Source: Paramecium octaurelia
Taxonomy: Eukaryota; Ciliophora; Oligohymenophorea; Peniculida; Parameciidae
NCBI GenBank assembly: GCA_905182995.1
Contig: CAJJDP010000005.1
Span: forward strand, 620,001-684,000
Reading direction: 5' to 3'
DNA: 64,000 nucleotides
How positions within the stretch are numbered: position 1 is the stretch's first letter; each line of letters starts with the position of its first letter. The notes beneath the pieces are model-generated. The model searched no databases, was not told where the DNA came from, and was given only the letters and a program-made list of their open reading frames with translations. A program made the translations under genes and the position numbers. Shown here piece after piece: positions 1 through 12,691 of the stretch.

Positions 1-1488
1 TTCACTTAAAATTTCAGGTAACTTTTGTTTATGCATTAGTTTTTGTTAAGTTTCAATTACAGTAGAAATCGTTAATTTGGCAAATTCGTAGCGCTCTTAA
101 AAATATTATTGCAAAGTAAATAGTGCATAAAATTAATTTAGAAATCGATTAACTTGTTATTCAAACACCAATATATTGTCTATAAGATTAAGATTTTTTC
201 TTAATTATTAAAGTAAGGATTATCTTGACTTAGATAATAATTATGAAAATTGATCTGTTTCACCCTATATCGTTTTAAGAATTATACATTATTCTGTTTG
301 ATTTAAATTCGCAACATTGATATTTGAAGTCAGTTACTTTATAATGATTTTTAATTCAAATGATAGCTATTTTAAATTTTCGATAATATAATTTAGTTAT
401 TTAGATACATCATATTTTAATTGAAGCTTTGTTGCTATCTAATAATAATATATTAATATCAAGTCCAGATTTCTTTTCAGAGAATGTGATGATAACAAAT
501 ATGAATTTAAATCTTCGATTAAGTGGACACAAAAATAAGAAAAAGTGTTAACATTAATTTCAAAGACCTCTTTTCTAATATAATCTTCAAATTCTTAAGT
601 TAAATGCAAAGTATCGTTAAATTGTTTCATTCTAAAATTTAAATTTACTTTGTGAAACATTGACCATGTAAATGCTTAGTAAGTTAATCCTTAGGTTGAC
701 TGGTGTTTTTATTATTGTTCAATTTCAAATTTAATGTCAGTAAAACAGTATTACTTTTGAATAAAATCTTGAAGTTTTTGAAGATTATCTTCTAAAAATA
801 ATAATTCATTAATTAGCCATTTCAAAGGATGTTACAATTTTTCAAAATATGGTTTTATGTCATCTATATCTTCTAAATATATCATTGATAAAACAATTTT
901 CCCCAATTCAAAAAAAGAATGAGTCTTTGTCATTGAATTTAAAATGTGATATTCTCCTCTGATTAAGAAAATATTTCGACTAGACAGGCTTTTAAAATCA
1001 GCAACTTTTAATAGATTTAGGGCAGCATGGAGAAATTATTTTATTTCTGCCTCTGAATAAGGTATTCCATAGGTTTTTCGATATTTTAATACTTGCAAAA
1101 AACTTCGAGGTTCGAAAGCATTATAAATACAAATACAATAACCTTTAATATAAAAGTCGTCTATCTGATCCACAAGATTGACCATTCTATAATAGGTCTT
1201 ACTTTCAGTATATAATATACCTTCATGATTATCTGTATACTTTTGAAGGTGAATCTATTCTCCGTGTTTTATTTAGAAGAACTGCAACAAGGAAATTACA
1301 TCCGATTATCCTAGTTTGACTATCCAGATATTGTCGTGCATATACTTGATGAATTAGATTTATGGAATAGGGAATTATTCTATTTAGAAATAGGAGAGTA
1401 TAATATCTTCAAGAAAAATTGTTGTTCTCTGGAAAATGGAAGAATCCTTGCATTAGTCAACTATATTTTTGTATTCAGCGGATTTCAT
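1..1488 (-). CDS. kinase-like / helical protein, 3' end outside window
   Basis: With TAA/TAG as Gln the frame is open from ATG at 1488 down to base 1, so the gene is cut by the window edge. The first ~220 residues have the layout of a degenerate protein-kinase domain: a stretch reading YCICIYNAFEPRSFLQ sits where the hinge would be, followed by helical blocks, but no HRD or DFG triad is visible. The rest is Gln/Leu-rich and helical. A possible intron near 638-655 keeps the frame whether or not it is removed. The ATG lies only 4 nt after the TGA of the anoctamin gene, so this may be a downstream part of that gene (see findings). The kinase resemblance is weak and is an inference from pattern only. 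Confidence 0.5.
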
Positions 1489-1492
1489 TTCT

Positions 1493-4400
1493 TCAATATA
1501 ATAATTTGATGAATTATTTCTTTTAGAACTAAGAGGCAGAAACCATTAAGCTTTTTATCTTAAATTTAACATTTTATAATTACTTTAATTCTATACGATC
1601 AAAGATTTCAATAAACTCGATGAATTGTGTTTTATCTAGCATGGAATAATCAATTTAAGAATCTAATTATGGTTACAAAGGATTTTCTGGTTCGAGATCT
1701 TCGATAATTTAAGTGATTTTATAGAACTCTTAAATTAATTATAAAGATGGTTTTTTAATAACTTGCTTTCTAAATCCTTTAAAAGTCATTGCTTTTAATT
1801 TAAACATAACCACTTTTCTTGTATTTAACCAAGCATGTTTCTCAACATATTTCTGTTATTTCTTAACTAAATTTGTATATTCCATATTTTCATCTCCATT
1901 TTCATCCTTCTATTACCCAATTAATTGAAAATCCTTTCTAAATCTTTGCTGAGCTTTTTCATCATAATATGTTCTCATTTAATTGAGTTTTGAGGAGAAT
2001 ATCAAATACCTTCTATAATCTAGATTTCTTAATTAAATTATCTTCCTTCTCATGTGAACAAATCTTTGAGATACTCTCCTATCTGTCCAAAGTTATCTAT
2101 ATTTTGTTAAGACTTATGCTTTGTACAATAAGGAATAAATTTTTAATAGTAATCTAAGCTTTTATTTTTCGGTTTAATTCTTAAATACACATCTGAAAGC
2201 CCAATTCTATTCCCTTTAACTAAAATACTCAAGAATTTTAGTAAATTAAAATTCACCTAAATACTATTTATCTAAATTTTTAGTATATAATTCAACTTTG
2301 ATAAGGTTTAATTTTTGTTTGACTTCTGGGATTTCATAATGATCATGTAGTTCATCATCAGAACTTATTGTTTCAAATTTTCCTGATTCTGCAGAGTTTA
2401 ATGTGCCATACACTTTTAAAATAGGAAATCTTTTTAAAGCTTCTTTATTCTCTTGAGATTTTCCTTCTTTAATTTTATTCTGAATAGTTGCTTTTATCAA
2501 ATATTTATGTCTCTTCATTAAATCACTTAAAGCATCTGGTATTTATCCAAATATTACTCCAATAAAGAACTTTCCAAAGCAATTAAATATTAAAATAGAC
2601 AGAAACACTAAAATAATTTCGTAGCCATATTTTTTATTATATTAGATTGTAATAACACCAGTATTTGTTAACAAACAAAGTAAACTGATAACCTCAAGAA
2701 AATTATTCCAGATTCCTAAAGAAAATTCATTTTTAGGCCATGGCCTTTATATGTAATAAAGGAATGTGTTTTTTTTGACCTAAATTTACATTATATTTGA
2801 AATCCATAAAATGAAAAAGCTAAATGGAAATGTATATCCAAAAATACTTAAAAAGGATATCAATACAAATAATTCCATATAATCCTACATTGTGCCATAT
2901 CTCTCGAAATCATCAGAGTAAGGTTACCTTGATGATTACTCTTCAACAAAATCCATAATTTCATTTTCATTGTAATCATAACATTTTATTTTAATTTTTG
3001 TTAATTTAAATAAAAAAATACCAAATTTCACTATTTACTTAAACAATATTAAAATTACTATAGTTGAAAAGTAATACTTAACATGTCTTTCACAGTTTGT
3101 CACTGAACAATACAAATTTAATGGTTGATTCAAGTATTCTAAAAATAAAAGCGGAGCTATATATGAGAAAAATTAAAAAATAAACTTTTTTAATACAAAG
3201 CTTGTTTCATATGCATCAACAGTTTTGTAATTCTCATATTCAGTTAATTAACTAGAAATTTTATCAAAGATAACATCAAAAAGCAATTAAGCAATAAAAT
3301 TCATAGCTGCAGCAGATGTGACTTCTATTGTAGCAACATCCAATTATTTAAGTTCCTCTGAGTATTTGTTGTGCATATAGACAGTAAATACGAATAAGGA
3401 GACTATGATACCAATATAAAATAAGATAAAAATGAACAGTAACATAGAGCTAATCAAGGTTCTTTTCAAATACTCACCAAATAATACTTCAATTGAGTTT
3501 AATTAGTCATTTACTAAAGATCTTATATGTTTGCCTTTAAATTTTGACCTTTAAACTTATTATTAATCTTAATTGTTTTAACCATATTTTAAATTAAAAT
3601 AGATTTGTTTTTATTTCCATAAATCTGTAAAGACATTGCTCCATTAAATTTAAACAAAGGCAAATATCATAGTAATCAATATATACAAGTCACTCTCATT
3701 ATCCCAGATTATCCATTAAATCAAACTACAAGCGAGACCTGATATAGCTATGGGAGTTGTCATTTCAGTAAAATAGCTCATGAAATAAAAATAGAGACCA
3801 ATCTTTTCTCCGTAATATCCACAAATTAAATCACAAGGACTAATCCATGGTCTCAAATAATCAAGTTTCCACTCATCTATCAATTAGAATGACTTCTTCT
3901 TAAAAAATCTTGTATCCAAAGTTATCTAAGCCTATATGTTACTACACTACCCAAATAATTCATAATTATCATTTAAACAAAATATTTATCTAATGATACC
4001 TAATTAATGCATAATACTAAGATCTATTTCTTGAAAGACTTTTTGATAAACTAATTTTAATCTCTCTTAAGATGAGAATAATGATATCTCATTGTTTTCA
4101 TTCTTCACATATTTTGTCCAACTCAATTCTTATTTTGCTTATTAAGTCTTTGTATTTTACTTGTTAGGCATTTGATAAGGGTGATACATATCGAATGGAG
4201 GCATTTCTGATCTTTCCCATAAGTTGTATAATTTAATTTACTCGCCATTTGCAACTCTAAGAGCCTCTTAAAATGAGTAGAGATAATTCAAAGAAACTGA
4301 TTCTTTTTTCAATAATTTTAGTGCCTTTACTTTTGGGATTTGTAATGAAAATTAAAAATTAGAAAATTCATCCATAACTCTTTCAGCTTATTTCTCAATT

Positions 4401-6073
4401 TGATTAATAATTTCCAGATGCTCATAATTCCTAGGTTCATTCAAATTTTAGTAATTCAAATTTTTAATTTCTTTATTGGATTAATTTCGTTTCTAGTAAA
4501 TTTACAGAGGAGTTATTTATTTATTGAGTAAAGCAGCTAACTCATTATCTATCAACTAACTCTATCTGAATTGTCTAATACATTTTTCTAAATGAGTCAA
4601 GTATTTATGATATGCTATCCATTCTTCATCAGTTGGACCATCGTCTTTCTCACTAAAATCCAATTTTCCATATTCAAATAATTACGAATTAATTGAACTC
4701 TGATTTGTCTCTCTAGCTATTCTTTTAAAATTTATCTATTGAATTAGTTTGATCATTTAAGGCTTTAAATACAAGAACAAATCTGAAACCTCGTAGTCCT
4801 AAGGTTTCCAAAGTCTATTATTTATTCTTAATGGTCTAAATGATTTATCGACAGGTTCTAAGGAAAACAAATCTGTAAACCAAAAATTCAATTATTTTAA
4901 TACATGTCCTTAATCAGCAACTATTTTAAGGTTTGAATCTTGCATATTAAGCATTACAAAGATCTTTTGGCCATCTTCAGATATAAATGATTGAACATTA
5001 AAACCTACTTTATTCAGCTTGATAATCAAGGCATTTCTAATCAAGGTAGAAACATCTTGAGTAGGAGAACTTGATCTAAGCCATAAATCATTTTGATTCT
5101 CCAAAAATTGACCTCCTCTCCATCTTCTTAAAGGTGTCTGTTTCAATTCCTTAAAATTTAATGTTAAACAATCCATTATGTTTGCATGTATATCTTATTA
5201 AAGGAAATTATGAAACTATTTTTCTAATTAAGATACGTAATTTTTAATTATTTCTATCTAATTATGTTAAAGTACCATTTTTGTCAATTTGATTATACCT
5301 GATGTCTGATTTGTCTGCTAATAAAATTTGTTTTTGGTTTTCTTTATCCCTTAACTTTCTTTATTCTTGATTATCTTCAGTAAAAATAGCCGTGGATTCC
5401 TTTTTTTTGTGATAATAATGATCATATACAGGCAAATTAAAATAAATTGACTCAATAGCTTTCAATAATAATAGATCCTCTAATGATTTCTAATTGATTC
5501 TCAATCCTGATTATAGTAATTCAAACAATTCAATGCTTGTATTAACCAAATATTAATTTTGATTCTCATTCTGTTATTTATAGTCTGGGTTTAATAAGCT
5601 AATTAAAATTATGATTGATAATGAAACCTTATCACGCAGTCAGGAAATATTTCCATAGTTTCTTTGAGTTCCTTCTTGAAGTTCATTAGAATGCAATTAT
5701 AATTGAGGTCTTCCTCTTCCTCTAACTCAAATCCTAACAATGTTTTTATAAATGTTTTATATATTTCTAAGTGCTTCTACAACACTTCGCATTTCTTATC
5801 AAATCGTGATTTCTTTGGTATAAGTATAGTTGATTTTCTATTCAGATAATCTTTCCTTTAATAGACATCATGAAAAGACATGAGAATATATAAAATATTT
5901 ATATTTATAATTTAAATTTCAATTCTTTCAACTGATATCAACTTTTCACCTAGAATTGTTGAGTAGGTTTATCGTCTAATACATTAAATTTTAGTGTTCT
6001 ATTGCCTTTTTGAGGAAAGTGCGATTAATCTGATATTTCCTTAAGAGTTGATGAATTCGACATGATACTCATT
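1493..6073 (-). CDS. anoctamin (TMEM16) family membrane protein
   Basis: Anoctamins are dimeric Ca2+-activated chloride channels or lipid scramblases with about ten membrane segments. The family signature is present at about 3790-3850: CGYYGEKIGLYFYFMSYFTE matches the conserved YFGEKIGLYFAWLGFYT segment before the second membrane helix. It is followed by hydrophobic stretches and by IQWSNVFTDLWKQKQ, which matches the family FLE.WKR element. A long soluble N-terminal region (from about 6073) and further membrane segments to about 2650 are seen, then a basic Gln-rich tail (2518-1493). The start is uncertain: ATGs at 6073 and 6063 open a frame that runs into TGA near 5925, while the downstream frame has ATG at 5881. 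A short intron or a frame error lies between. TGA at 1493-1495 ends the simple model. Confidence 0.75.
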
Positions 6074-6339
6074 CTAAATTTTGGACAATTGGTGATTCAG
6101 TTTAAGTTGAATAAAAATATTTCAGGTACTTAATTTTACTTATTGATTAATAAGGATAATAAATGATAATTCAATTAAAAATAATTAAACTTTAATATTT
6201 TATAGTTTATTAATAAATATTCACAAAAATCTTAAATAATCAGTTTTTTTGGTATAAATAGAATCAAAGTTAAAGATAAAAAGTTCAAATTTTATTAAAA
6301 TATTAGTTTCTTACAATTTACTCAGACACACTATGATAC

Positions 6340-7006
6340 ATGAAAATGCCCACGTTTTCTATTAAGGTAGAAATAGTTACAAATTTTTAAGAGAATCTTG
6401 AGTCCCCGCTCATTTTCTTCAAGGAATCATAAATGTCCATTTTTTTATAAGAGAGCATCGATCAGTACCCATAGATCTGTAAATATTCAAATTATACATG
6501 AATAGCTGCTTAAAATAATGACTAAGATGAAATCAATCTTTAGTAAAACAATTGTTATTACTATGATTTACCAATCTTACGCTTGAAAAAGCCAAGAAAA
6601 AAGAGAAAGAAATAATCTAATATTGATAAGAAAAGGAGGAGAAAATAATCAAAAAATTAGGTAAAAATTAATATAAATCAAGTAGATATCAAAAGTATAA
6701 TAATCAATCCCATTCTCCCCGTAAGAGGACTAAGCAATATTACTTTATGTCTTACATTTTGGGCCTAAGTTTATGATAATAGCTAAATTTTTTCCAACGA
6801 AAACTATCAATATGGTAAAAAATAGATATTATAAAATGTTACGATATAAATGGGATTCCGTCTTAGGATAGTAAGAATTGTTTTAATATAGATCATATGC
6901 TTATCTTAATGAAGACACTGAGTCAAAAATTGAAAATGTAAACCACAATAATTGTAGAGATGAAACTTAGACATACAGAAATCAAAATATCAATGTCAAA
7001 TTCTGA
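6340..7006 (+). CDS. Myb/SANT-like DNA-binding protein A
   Basis: Spliced product of 204 residues. ATG at 6340 is preceded in frame by TGA. Two introns are supported because each removes a frame break: 6479-6505 (27 nt, GTA...TAG, containing TGA) and 6661-6685 (25 nt, GTA...TAG). A strongly basic segment (about residues 75-105, KKPRKKRKKQ) precedes one Myb-like repeat ending in MVKNRYYKMLRYKWDS, where the YYK helix is the expected recognition helix. The best relative is the gene at 8647-9243 on the same strand. Such single-repeat proteins usually bind DNA in the nucleus; the target is unknown. The first and second conserved tryptophans of classical Myb repeats are replaced by Phe (PFSPQED), as in the paralogue. 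Confidence 0.7.
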
Positions 7007-8646
7007 TTTTTAAATTTAAAGTTGTGAATATTTATTTATTATTTCACGTAATGTGCCCTACATAATTTGTTCAGTTATCATTTTTACAAATAAATTTATA
7101 ATTAAAGGACTCTAATTAAATCAAGTATAACTCAATACTATTAAGGAAATTGGATAATATATTAAAATTAGAAATGAGGATTTTATTACCTCTATATTAA
7201 ATCTCAATGTCTTTATTTATTCACGTATAACTATTTTCAATTGATATTTATAAAAGTATTATTTGTATAAAATAAAATAAAACTTAATTTCCTAAACCTG
7301 TTGCTAATTTTCCTCGATCAAACCATTTTAAAATGATGACTTTTTCTATTAATTTTATTTTTTTTTAAAGCGTTTTTTCACTTTTCAATTATAAAAAATA
7401 GTTCCTTTTACAAGTTATCTCCAAAGAAATAATCGACATAATTGTATCACTTCAAATTAGCTTTGAATTTTTATTTAGAAGCATTGAATTGTGATTTGAA
7501 ATTCAAAACATCTATATTATTTAATATAGATTAACTTATTTCACCATAAAATTTTTTAATTTATTTTATATTATTTAAAAGAAAAATAATAATATGATAT
7601 TAAGCCATTACAACCTCTAAACAAAATTAATAAAGATTCCTGAATAGAACCATATCAATATTTTAATGGAGCAAATAAAATTATTATTAAAATAAATTTT
7701 TAAAAGAAAACAATAATTTAGCTTTTCTTTCTGATCCCATGATGTTTATTGAGAATAATACATCATATTACTTATTTTTTTCTATTAGAATAATGATGAT
7801 TGTTTATTCTAAATAAGGTGCATTTTATATAAAAATAAAATTTTTTTCTTTTGGATTTGTTTGTTTTTGCAATAATGAAGATGAATTGTAGTATTTTTGA
7901 AGAGATATTTAGAATTAAATATTCAATAAAGAACTCATAAAATGAGTTAATTGAATTACTTTATGGACAATAAATGTAGATTTCAATTAATGTACCAATA
8001 TAACTTCAATTTAAAATAGAAAAATTCCGAATTACCTATTGATCACAGTATATAAAGGATAAAATATATTAATATTTTTATAGTTCTATTTGAAATAGAC
8101 ATAGTTCAGTTGATAAATACTATATTCAACAACTTCAAAGCACAATTTTAAGACATTTTTATTATGTTTAAAGTTTGTCAAGTCGATATTAAATAGTTAT
8201 AAATATATATATATATACGATAATAATTTATTATTAAATTTAAATTGTCTGCTTATTGTATTAATTTACAAATTTAAAAAGCTTATCCAGTACTTCAATT
8301 AATAAAATTTGGGATATCATTTTTGAATGTTTTTGTGGAGGCTTCTTCTAGTTTAACATTTGGAGAAAAATTATAGATTAAATTCTTTTTAATAAATTTA
8401 CTGATATGTTTAATTAAAAAAAAATCAACACAAAATTCTTTCTTTATTAGATTAAATGAATGTCTACCGCTTCAGCAATATATAAATAATCTTCTAAAAA
8501 GTTATATTAATTCAATTTAATTAATAAAAATTCTTTACCAACTGAAGAGAGCTTGTAAAAATTAATATTTGAAATTTGTTTAAAATCTTAATATTTATGG
8601 TATTTAAGCTTTTAACAAATATTACTTAATTTTATTTATATTTGAG
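7007..8646. other. gene-poor AT-rich interval
   Basis: About 1.6 kb between the two Myb-like genes. It is extremely AT-rich, with poly-A/poly-T runs and a short (AT)n tract near 8203-8216. I see no frame with coding-like composition or a recognisable motif on either strand. It may contain promoter sequence for the second Myb gene. A stretch near 8290-8500 is open in one minus frame but its composition is not convincing. Confidence 0.5.
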
Positions 8647-9243
8647 ATGTAAAATACAAAATCTTACGATGAAATTTCATAATCCCTATTTTCTAAGGAA
8701 TTTGATGAAACATCCAATGAAAATCAGCCAATTCTCATGTATATAGATGGGCCTCTACCATCTTAAACCGATAGTTTGGATTCAATTCTAGATAGTCTTC
8801 CAAAAACTAAAAAAAGAGTCACAAAGAGAAAAAAATGTGATTTTCATACAAAGAAAAGAAAAAAAATGAACAGAAAAAATCTCATCTTCGAAAAACACAC
8901 TCCATTTACTTTCGAAGAAGATGAAAAAATCTTAAATCTCGTAATTGAACATGGCCCAAGGTTTTAAATAATTTCTTAGTTTTTCTTGGATAGAAGTTAA
9001 AATGCTGTAAAAAATAGGTATTATAAGTTTTTACGATATAATTGGGGCTTAATCCTTGGAAGGTATTCATCTTATATATATTGTAGTAATTATCAACATC
9101 TTAATTACGTTGTAGAGGATAGCATTCTGTGTCAAAGTCAAAGTGACGAAATAAAAAATTTTTTGGAAGACATGAATTTCTACCCAGAAGTAACAGACAT
9201 CATGCTTAACTTAATTACTCGAGTAGACAACCATTTTAGATGA
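8647..9243 (+). CDS. Myb/SANT-like DNA-binding protein B
   Basis: Uninterrupted frame of 198 codons plus TGA. A basic block (KKRVTKRKKCDFHTKKRKK, about residues 52-72) is followed by one Myb-like repeat of about 50 residues starting TPFTFEEDEKILNLVIEHG and ending AVKNRYYKFLRYNWG. The acidic EED helix start, the central HGPRF turn and the basic YYKFLR third helix are the expected pattern of a SANT/Myb helix-turn-helix, with Phe in place of the first Trp. It is clearly paralogous to the gene at 6340-7006 but has no introns. It is probably a nuclear DNA-binding protein; nothing in the sequence tells the target. The acidic C-terminal tail is about 55 residues long. Confidence 0.75.
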
Positions 9244-9736
9244 TATATAAGTTTTATATGTTTTATTCACGTGTTGATTCAATGATTATGACTCAATTAT
9301 TTATACTATATAAAAAGAAGTAAAGAAACGCATTCAGAATAGTTTGCATTATCGATATGTTATATACGATTAAGAAAAAAATTTTATTAAAATCCAATTC
9401 TTCTTCAATTTAGGAGTTGAAATATCATTCCCATCACTTTGTTGAATCGAAAACAATAATCTTATCGCGATCAAATAGTACCAAATTTTTAATTAAAAAA
9501 AATTGTGATTTAAAACGAAAGACCTATTCATTATAATGACTTATTTAATGAGTTGAAATTTAACCAGAACATAATCAAATATAATTAGACTGAAGTAAAA
9601 TATCATTCAATTTGATTTTATATATATTTATTTCTCTACAATTTAAATTAATTAAAATTCTGTGAAAATTAATAATTCTGAAAACAAAAGTAAAAATATG
9701 TTACTAAATAGATAGTGGTGTATAATTAAATTAAAA
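9244..9736. other. AT-rich intergenic interval
   Basis: About 490 bp between the stop of Myb gene B and the stop of the convergent kinase gene. No coding frame or motif was recognised. It should contain both 3' ends. Confidence 0.5.
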
Positions 9737-10875
9737 TCATTACTCTTTCTTAAGCTACATCCTTAAGTTTGGAGTTCTTGGAGAAACTATTGGTGGTACA
9801 TAAAGAGGGATTCCATTGAGTTGGTGCAAATGTTCGTACCCAAAGAATTGTTCTATGATTTTTGACTTATTTACATTACACTTGTTCAGAATGGAGAATT
9901 GATTAATCTTCAAGGGACTCAAGTTGATTGGATTTTAGATAATTCTCCAATTTTTCATCAGGAATAAAAGGAGAACCTATGTGTTTCTTTTCGTAATCTG
10001 TCCACTTGATATTTTTGAACCATGGATGATTCTTAACTTCTTCTGGTCCATTGCATCCTAATCTGGATTGTGGTTTCCTTTGCATTAAAGCATTAGCAAA
10101 ACTTATGGCCTCAACACTCCACCCTTAAGGAACTTCAGTGATAGCAGCTTATTTGGCAATAATTTGATCTCGAATTTCTTGTCTACTCTTTCCAGTATAA
10201 GGTCGTTTTCCAAGCTAAAATAGAAATAATAGTGTACAATACACTCATGAATTATTATCCCCAAGGCAAAGTAATCTACAGCAACTCCATGGTTTTATCT
10301 GCACATTACCTCTGGAGCCATGTACCCAGGAGTGCCGCTTGTTTCATGACTATTTTATGGTTTCCATATTCTGGCAATACCAAAATCTGTTATTCTTAAA
10401 TAACCTTAGCTATCAAATACTAAGTTTTCGGGTTTGATATCTCGATGTATTATGCCATTGGAATGTATATAGTCTAATCCAATAATTATGCAAATAGCAA
10501 TATGCTTTGTAATTGCCTCTGAAAATTTTCGAAATTTGCATAAATGAAACCTTAGATCTCCTCCAGCCAAGAAATCCATAGCTAAATATAATGAACAACG
10601 ATCTTAAAAGGCACTGATTATATTAATTATAAATCTAGAATTATCTAAGTATAATTACTCATGTCTGAGGGTTGATAAAATCTATAACTCATTCATAACT
10701 GAACTCACACTCTTTTTCTGTATTACTCTTTGATATATTTAACTTAGTACCTAACTTTTGACATAACTTTTAGAGCTACAACTAAATTGCGAGTTTTTAT
10801 TAGTCGTGCTTTATAGACTTTACCGAATCCACCTTAACCAACTACTGATATTAATTCAAAATTATTTAGTGTCAT
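9737..10875 (-). CDS. AGC-like Ser/Thr protein kinase
   Basis: A complete kinase domain starts almost at the N-terminus (ATG at 10875). Visible motifs in order are the Gly loop [11 protein letters not shown], the VAIK-type lysine in VALKVMSK, the catalytic loop [12 protein letters not shown], the Mg-binding TDFG, and activation-segment end [10 protein letters not shown]. The HPWF element and the R-rich SRLGCNG segment at the end of the lobe are typical of AGC kinases (PKA/STK32-like). Three introns restore the frame: 10718-10743 (26 nt, ends CAG), 10215-10237 (23 nt) and 9853-9874 (22 nt, ends TAG). After the last intron a short tail ends at TGA 9737-9739. All catalytic residues are present, so an active kinase is expected. 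Its upstream signal and substrate cannot be read from the sequence. Confidence 0.85.
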
Positions 10876-11601
10876 TTCTATAAATATTCTTTTTTATTTT
10901 ACATGAATCATCACTAGATCCTCTAAATTTAAATTCGCAGCCTCCCATAAACTAAACCTGGATAATTTATATATTAAATATTATTATTCGCAATCGAGAA
11001 TTTTATAAAATCATCAATCATTCTTATTTATTGTTACTATTTCTAAAGCGTTTTATTTATTAATTTTTTTTTGATCTTAATATCCTTTACTTATGTATTA
11101 ATGTCTAGAAATATATAAAAATATTAAAAATAATGGATATTCCAACTGCTTAATAAAAATTTTAAATAAGTTATTGCAATATCACTAGATTATATATTCA
11201 GTATCAAATCAATAGTTCAAAGCTAATTACATTAACTAATACTTTAATAAATGTAATTATATATTATTCATGCATGATTATTTAAAATACCTATATCAAT
11301 AATAATACAATATTGTAGGTAGTATAGATAGCTAGTTGACAATTCTAAAATCTTACTTATAAATTGAATTTTTGACTATGAATATTTTGTTGATTAAACA
11401 TTTAGTGTTAAGGTATAAAAATGAAAAAGTTCCTATGAAATTAAACTAAGTTTAAATTCATTAAAATGATTGCAATCATATTCTAATTAAAATGGTGGAT
11501 GCTTTGTTAATTATCGAAATATATAAAAAAAATTCGTTGTAATTATACATCAGGAATGAAAAATCATGTTATAAAATGAAATTATTATTATATAAAACTA
11601 A
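10876..11601. other. AT-rich intergenic interval
   Basis: About 725 bp upstream of the kinase and downstream of the alternative oxidase gene. No convincing coding frame was seen on either strand. It probably holds the kinase promoter and the AOX 3' end. Confidence 0.5.
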
Positions 11602-12403
11602 TCATTTGCCTGGAGGGAAGGGATTTGGTTTGGATTAAGTATAGTCGTCAGCAAAGTAATGATTTACATCTTTATGATGTTCTTCATCCTTTCTAATTGC
11701 TTTAACGACATCTAATAGAGTAGCATCCTCTTCTAATGCCCAATATTCGATAGAATGATGATTGGCCTTGCGAGTAGTCCATGAATGAATTGGACTACCA
11801 TCTCTTTCAATTTCATGAATCATATGAGTATAGGTTTTAACTGCCTCTTCTTCCAAGTATCCAACAATCCTATGGCAGACTCTAGGACAGAACATGTAGG
11901 TAACTCCAAATAGTGCAACATACCAGGTTTGAGCTAAAACCACACCAGTTCTAAATAATAATGAGGGTTTTTTAATGTTTAAAAAAGTCAACAGGTGAAT
12001 CCTTTCATTTTCTGCTTCTTCTAATAAGGTATGAATCCATCCTTGATCTCTCTTCATTCCTCTCAAAGATCTTAAAATGTCTATGCATTCCAGCTACAAA
12101 TCCTGGAACCCCAGCGACAGTCTCCAAAAATAGAACTCGATTGATCCACTTCTTTTCAGACACTATTTCTGATTAAAATGGAAGGATCCTTTTATATCCA
12201 CTCATAACATCAAATCCAAGTCTCATTGATTAAATGAAGTAGTAGGCAAAATGATCTCCAAAGGTAATTGCAGTTTTATGTTCTAGGCTAACTTGTTCTA
12301 ATTCTGGCTTATTCCAGTTGGGATGTGGCATAGTATAGTTTTGGGAGGGTTTAGTTGAGAATGAAAATGATTTTTTAATGAGCTTACTTAAGTGTCTATT
12401 CAT
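11602..12403 (-). CDS. AOX: mitochondrial alternative oxidase, with a 1-nt frameshift
   Basis: AOX is a di-iron ubiquinol oxidase of the inner mitochondrial membrane that passes electrons from ubiquinol directly to oxygen, bypassing complexes III and IV. All diagnostic motifs are present: LFLETVAGVPG, LLEEAENERIHLLTF, YLEEEAVKTYT and RKDEEHHKDVNH, which supply the iron-binding Glu and His residues. The N-terminus is basic and Ser-rich, consistent with a mitochondrial targeting peptide. The first part (ATG 12401-12403 to GMHRH) and the second part (LRGMKRDQGW to TGA at 11602) lie in different frames. The join at 12074-12077 (AAAA on the plus strand) has exactly one base more than the conserved RHLRSLRG segment needs. 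The total length of 802 nt is not a multiple of three. No intron can explain it. It is either a sequence error or a broken gene. Confidence 0.9.
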
Positions 12404-12691
12404 TTAATTTTTAATTCAGGTTGAAGAAAGGCTTCTAGTTAAGAATTTTAATTTAATTCGCATTATAAACGATGCAATTATTAATTGATGATGCAAATCT
12501 CATAAAATTAATTGTTTTTATATTATATTAATTGATAATTTTATAAAAATATGTTAAATATGTTACCAATTTAATAAAAATGAAAATTATAAAAAACAAA
12601 TATTATTTATAAATAAATACAAAATTTTACATATAATATAATTTGGTAATAAATTTATATGTTTTGTTTCTATTAATAATGAATAAATCAT

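Noticed and set aside
8203..8216. Short AT microsatellite
   Set aside because: Expected in DNA this AT-rich; no sign of function.
9853..9903. A frame break near the end of the AGC kinase
   Set aside because: A 22-nt GTA...TAG intron at 9853-9874 restores the frame.
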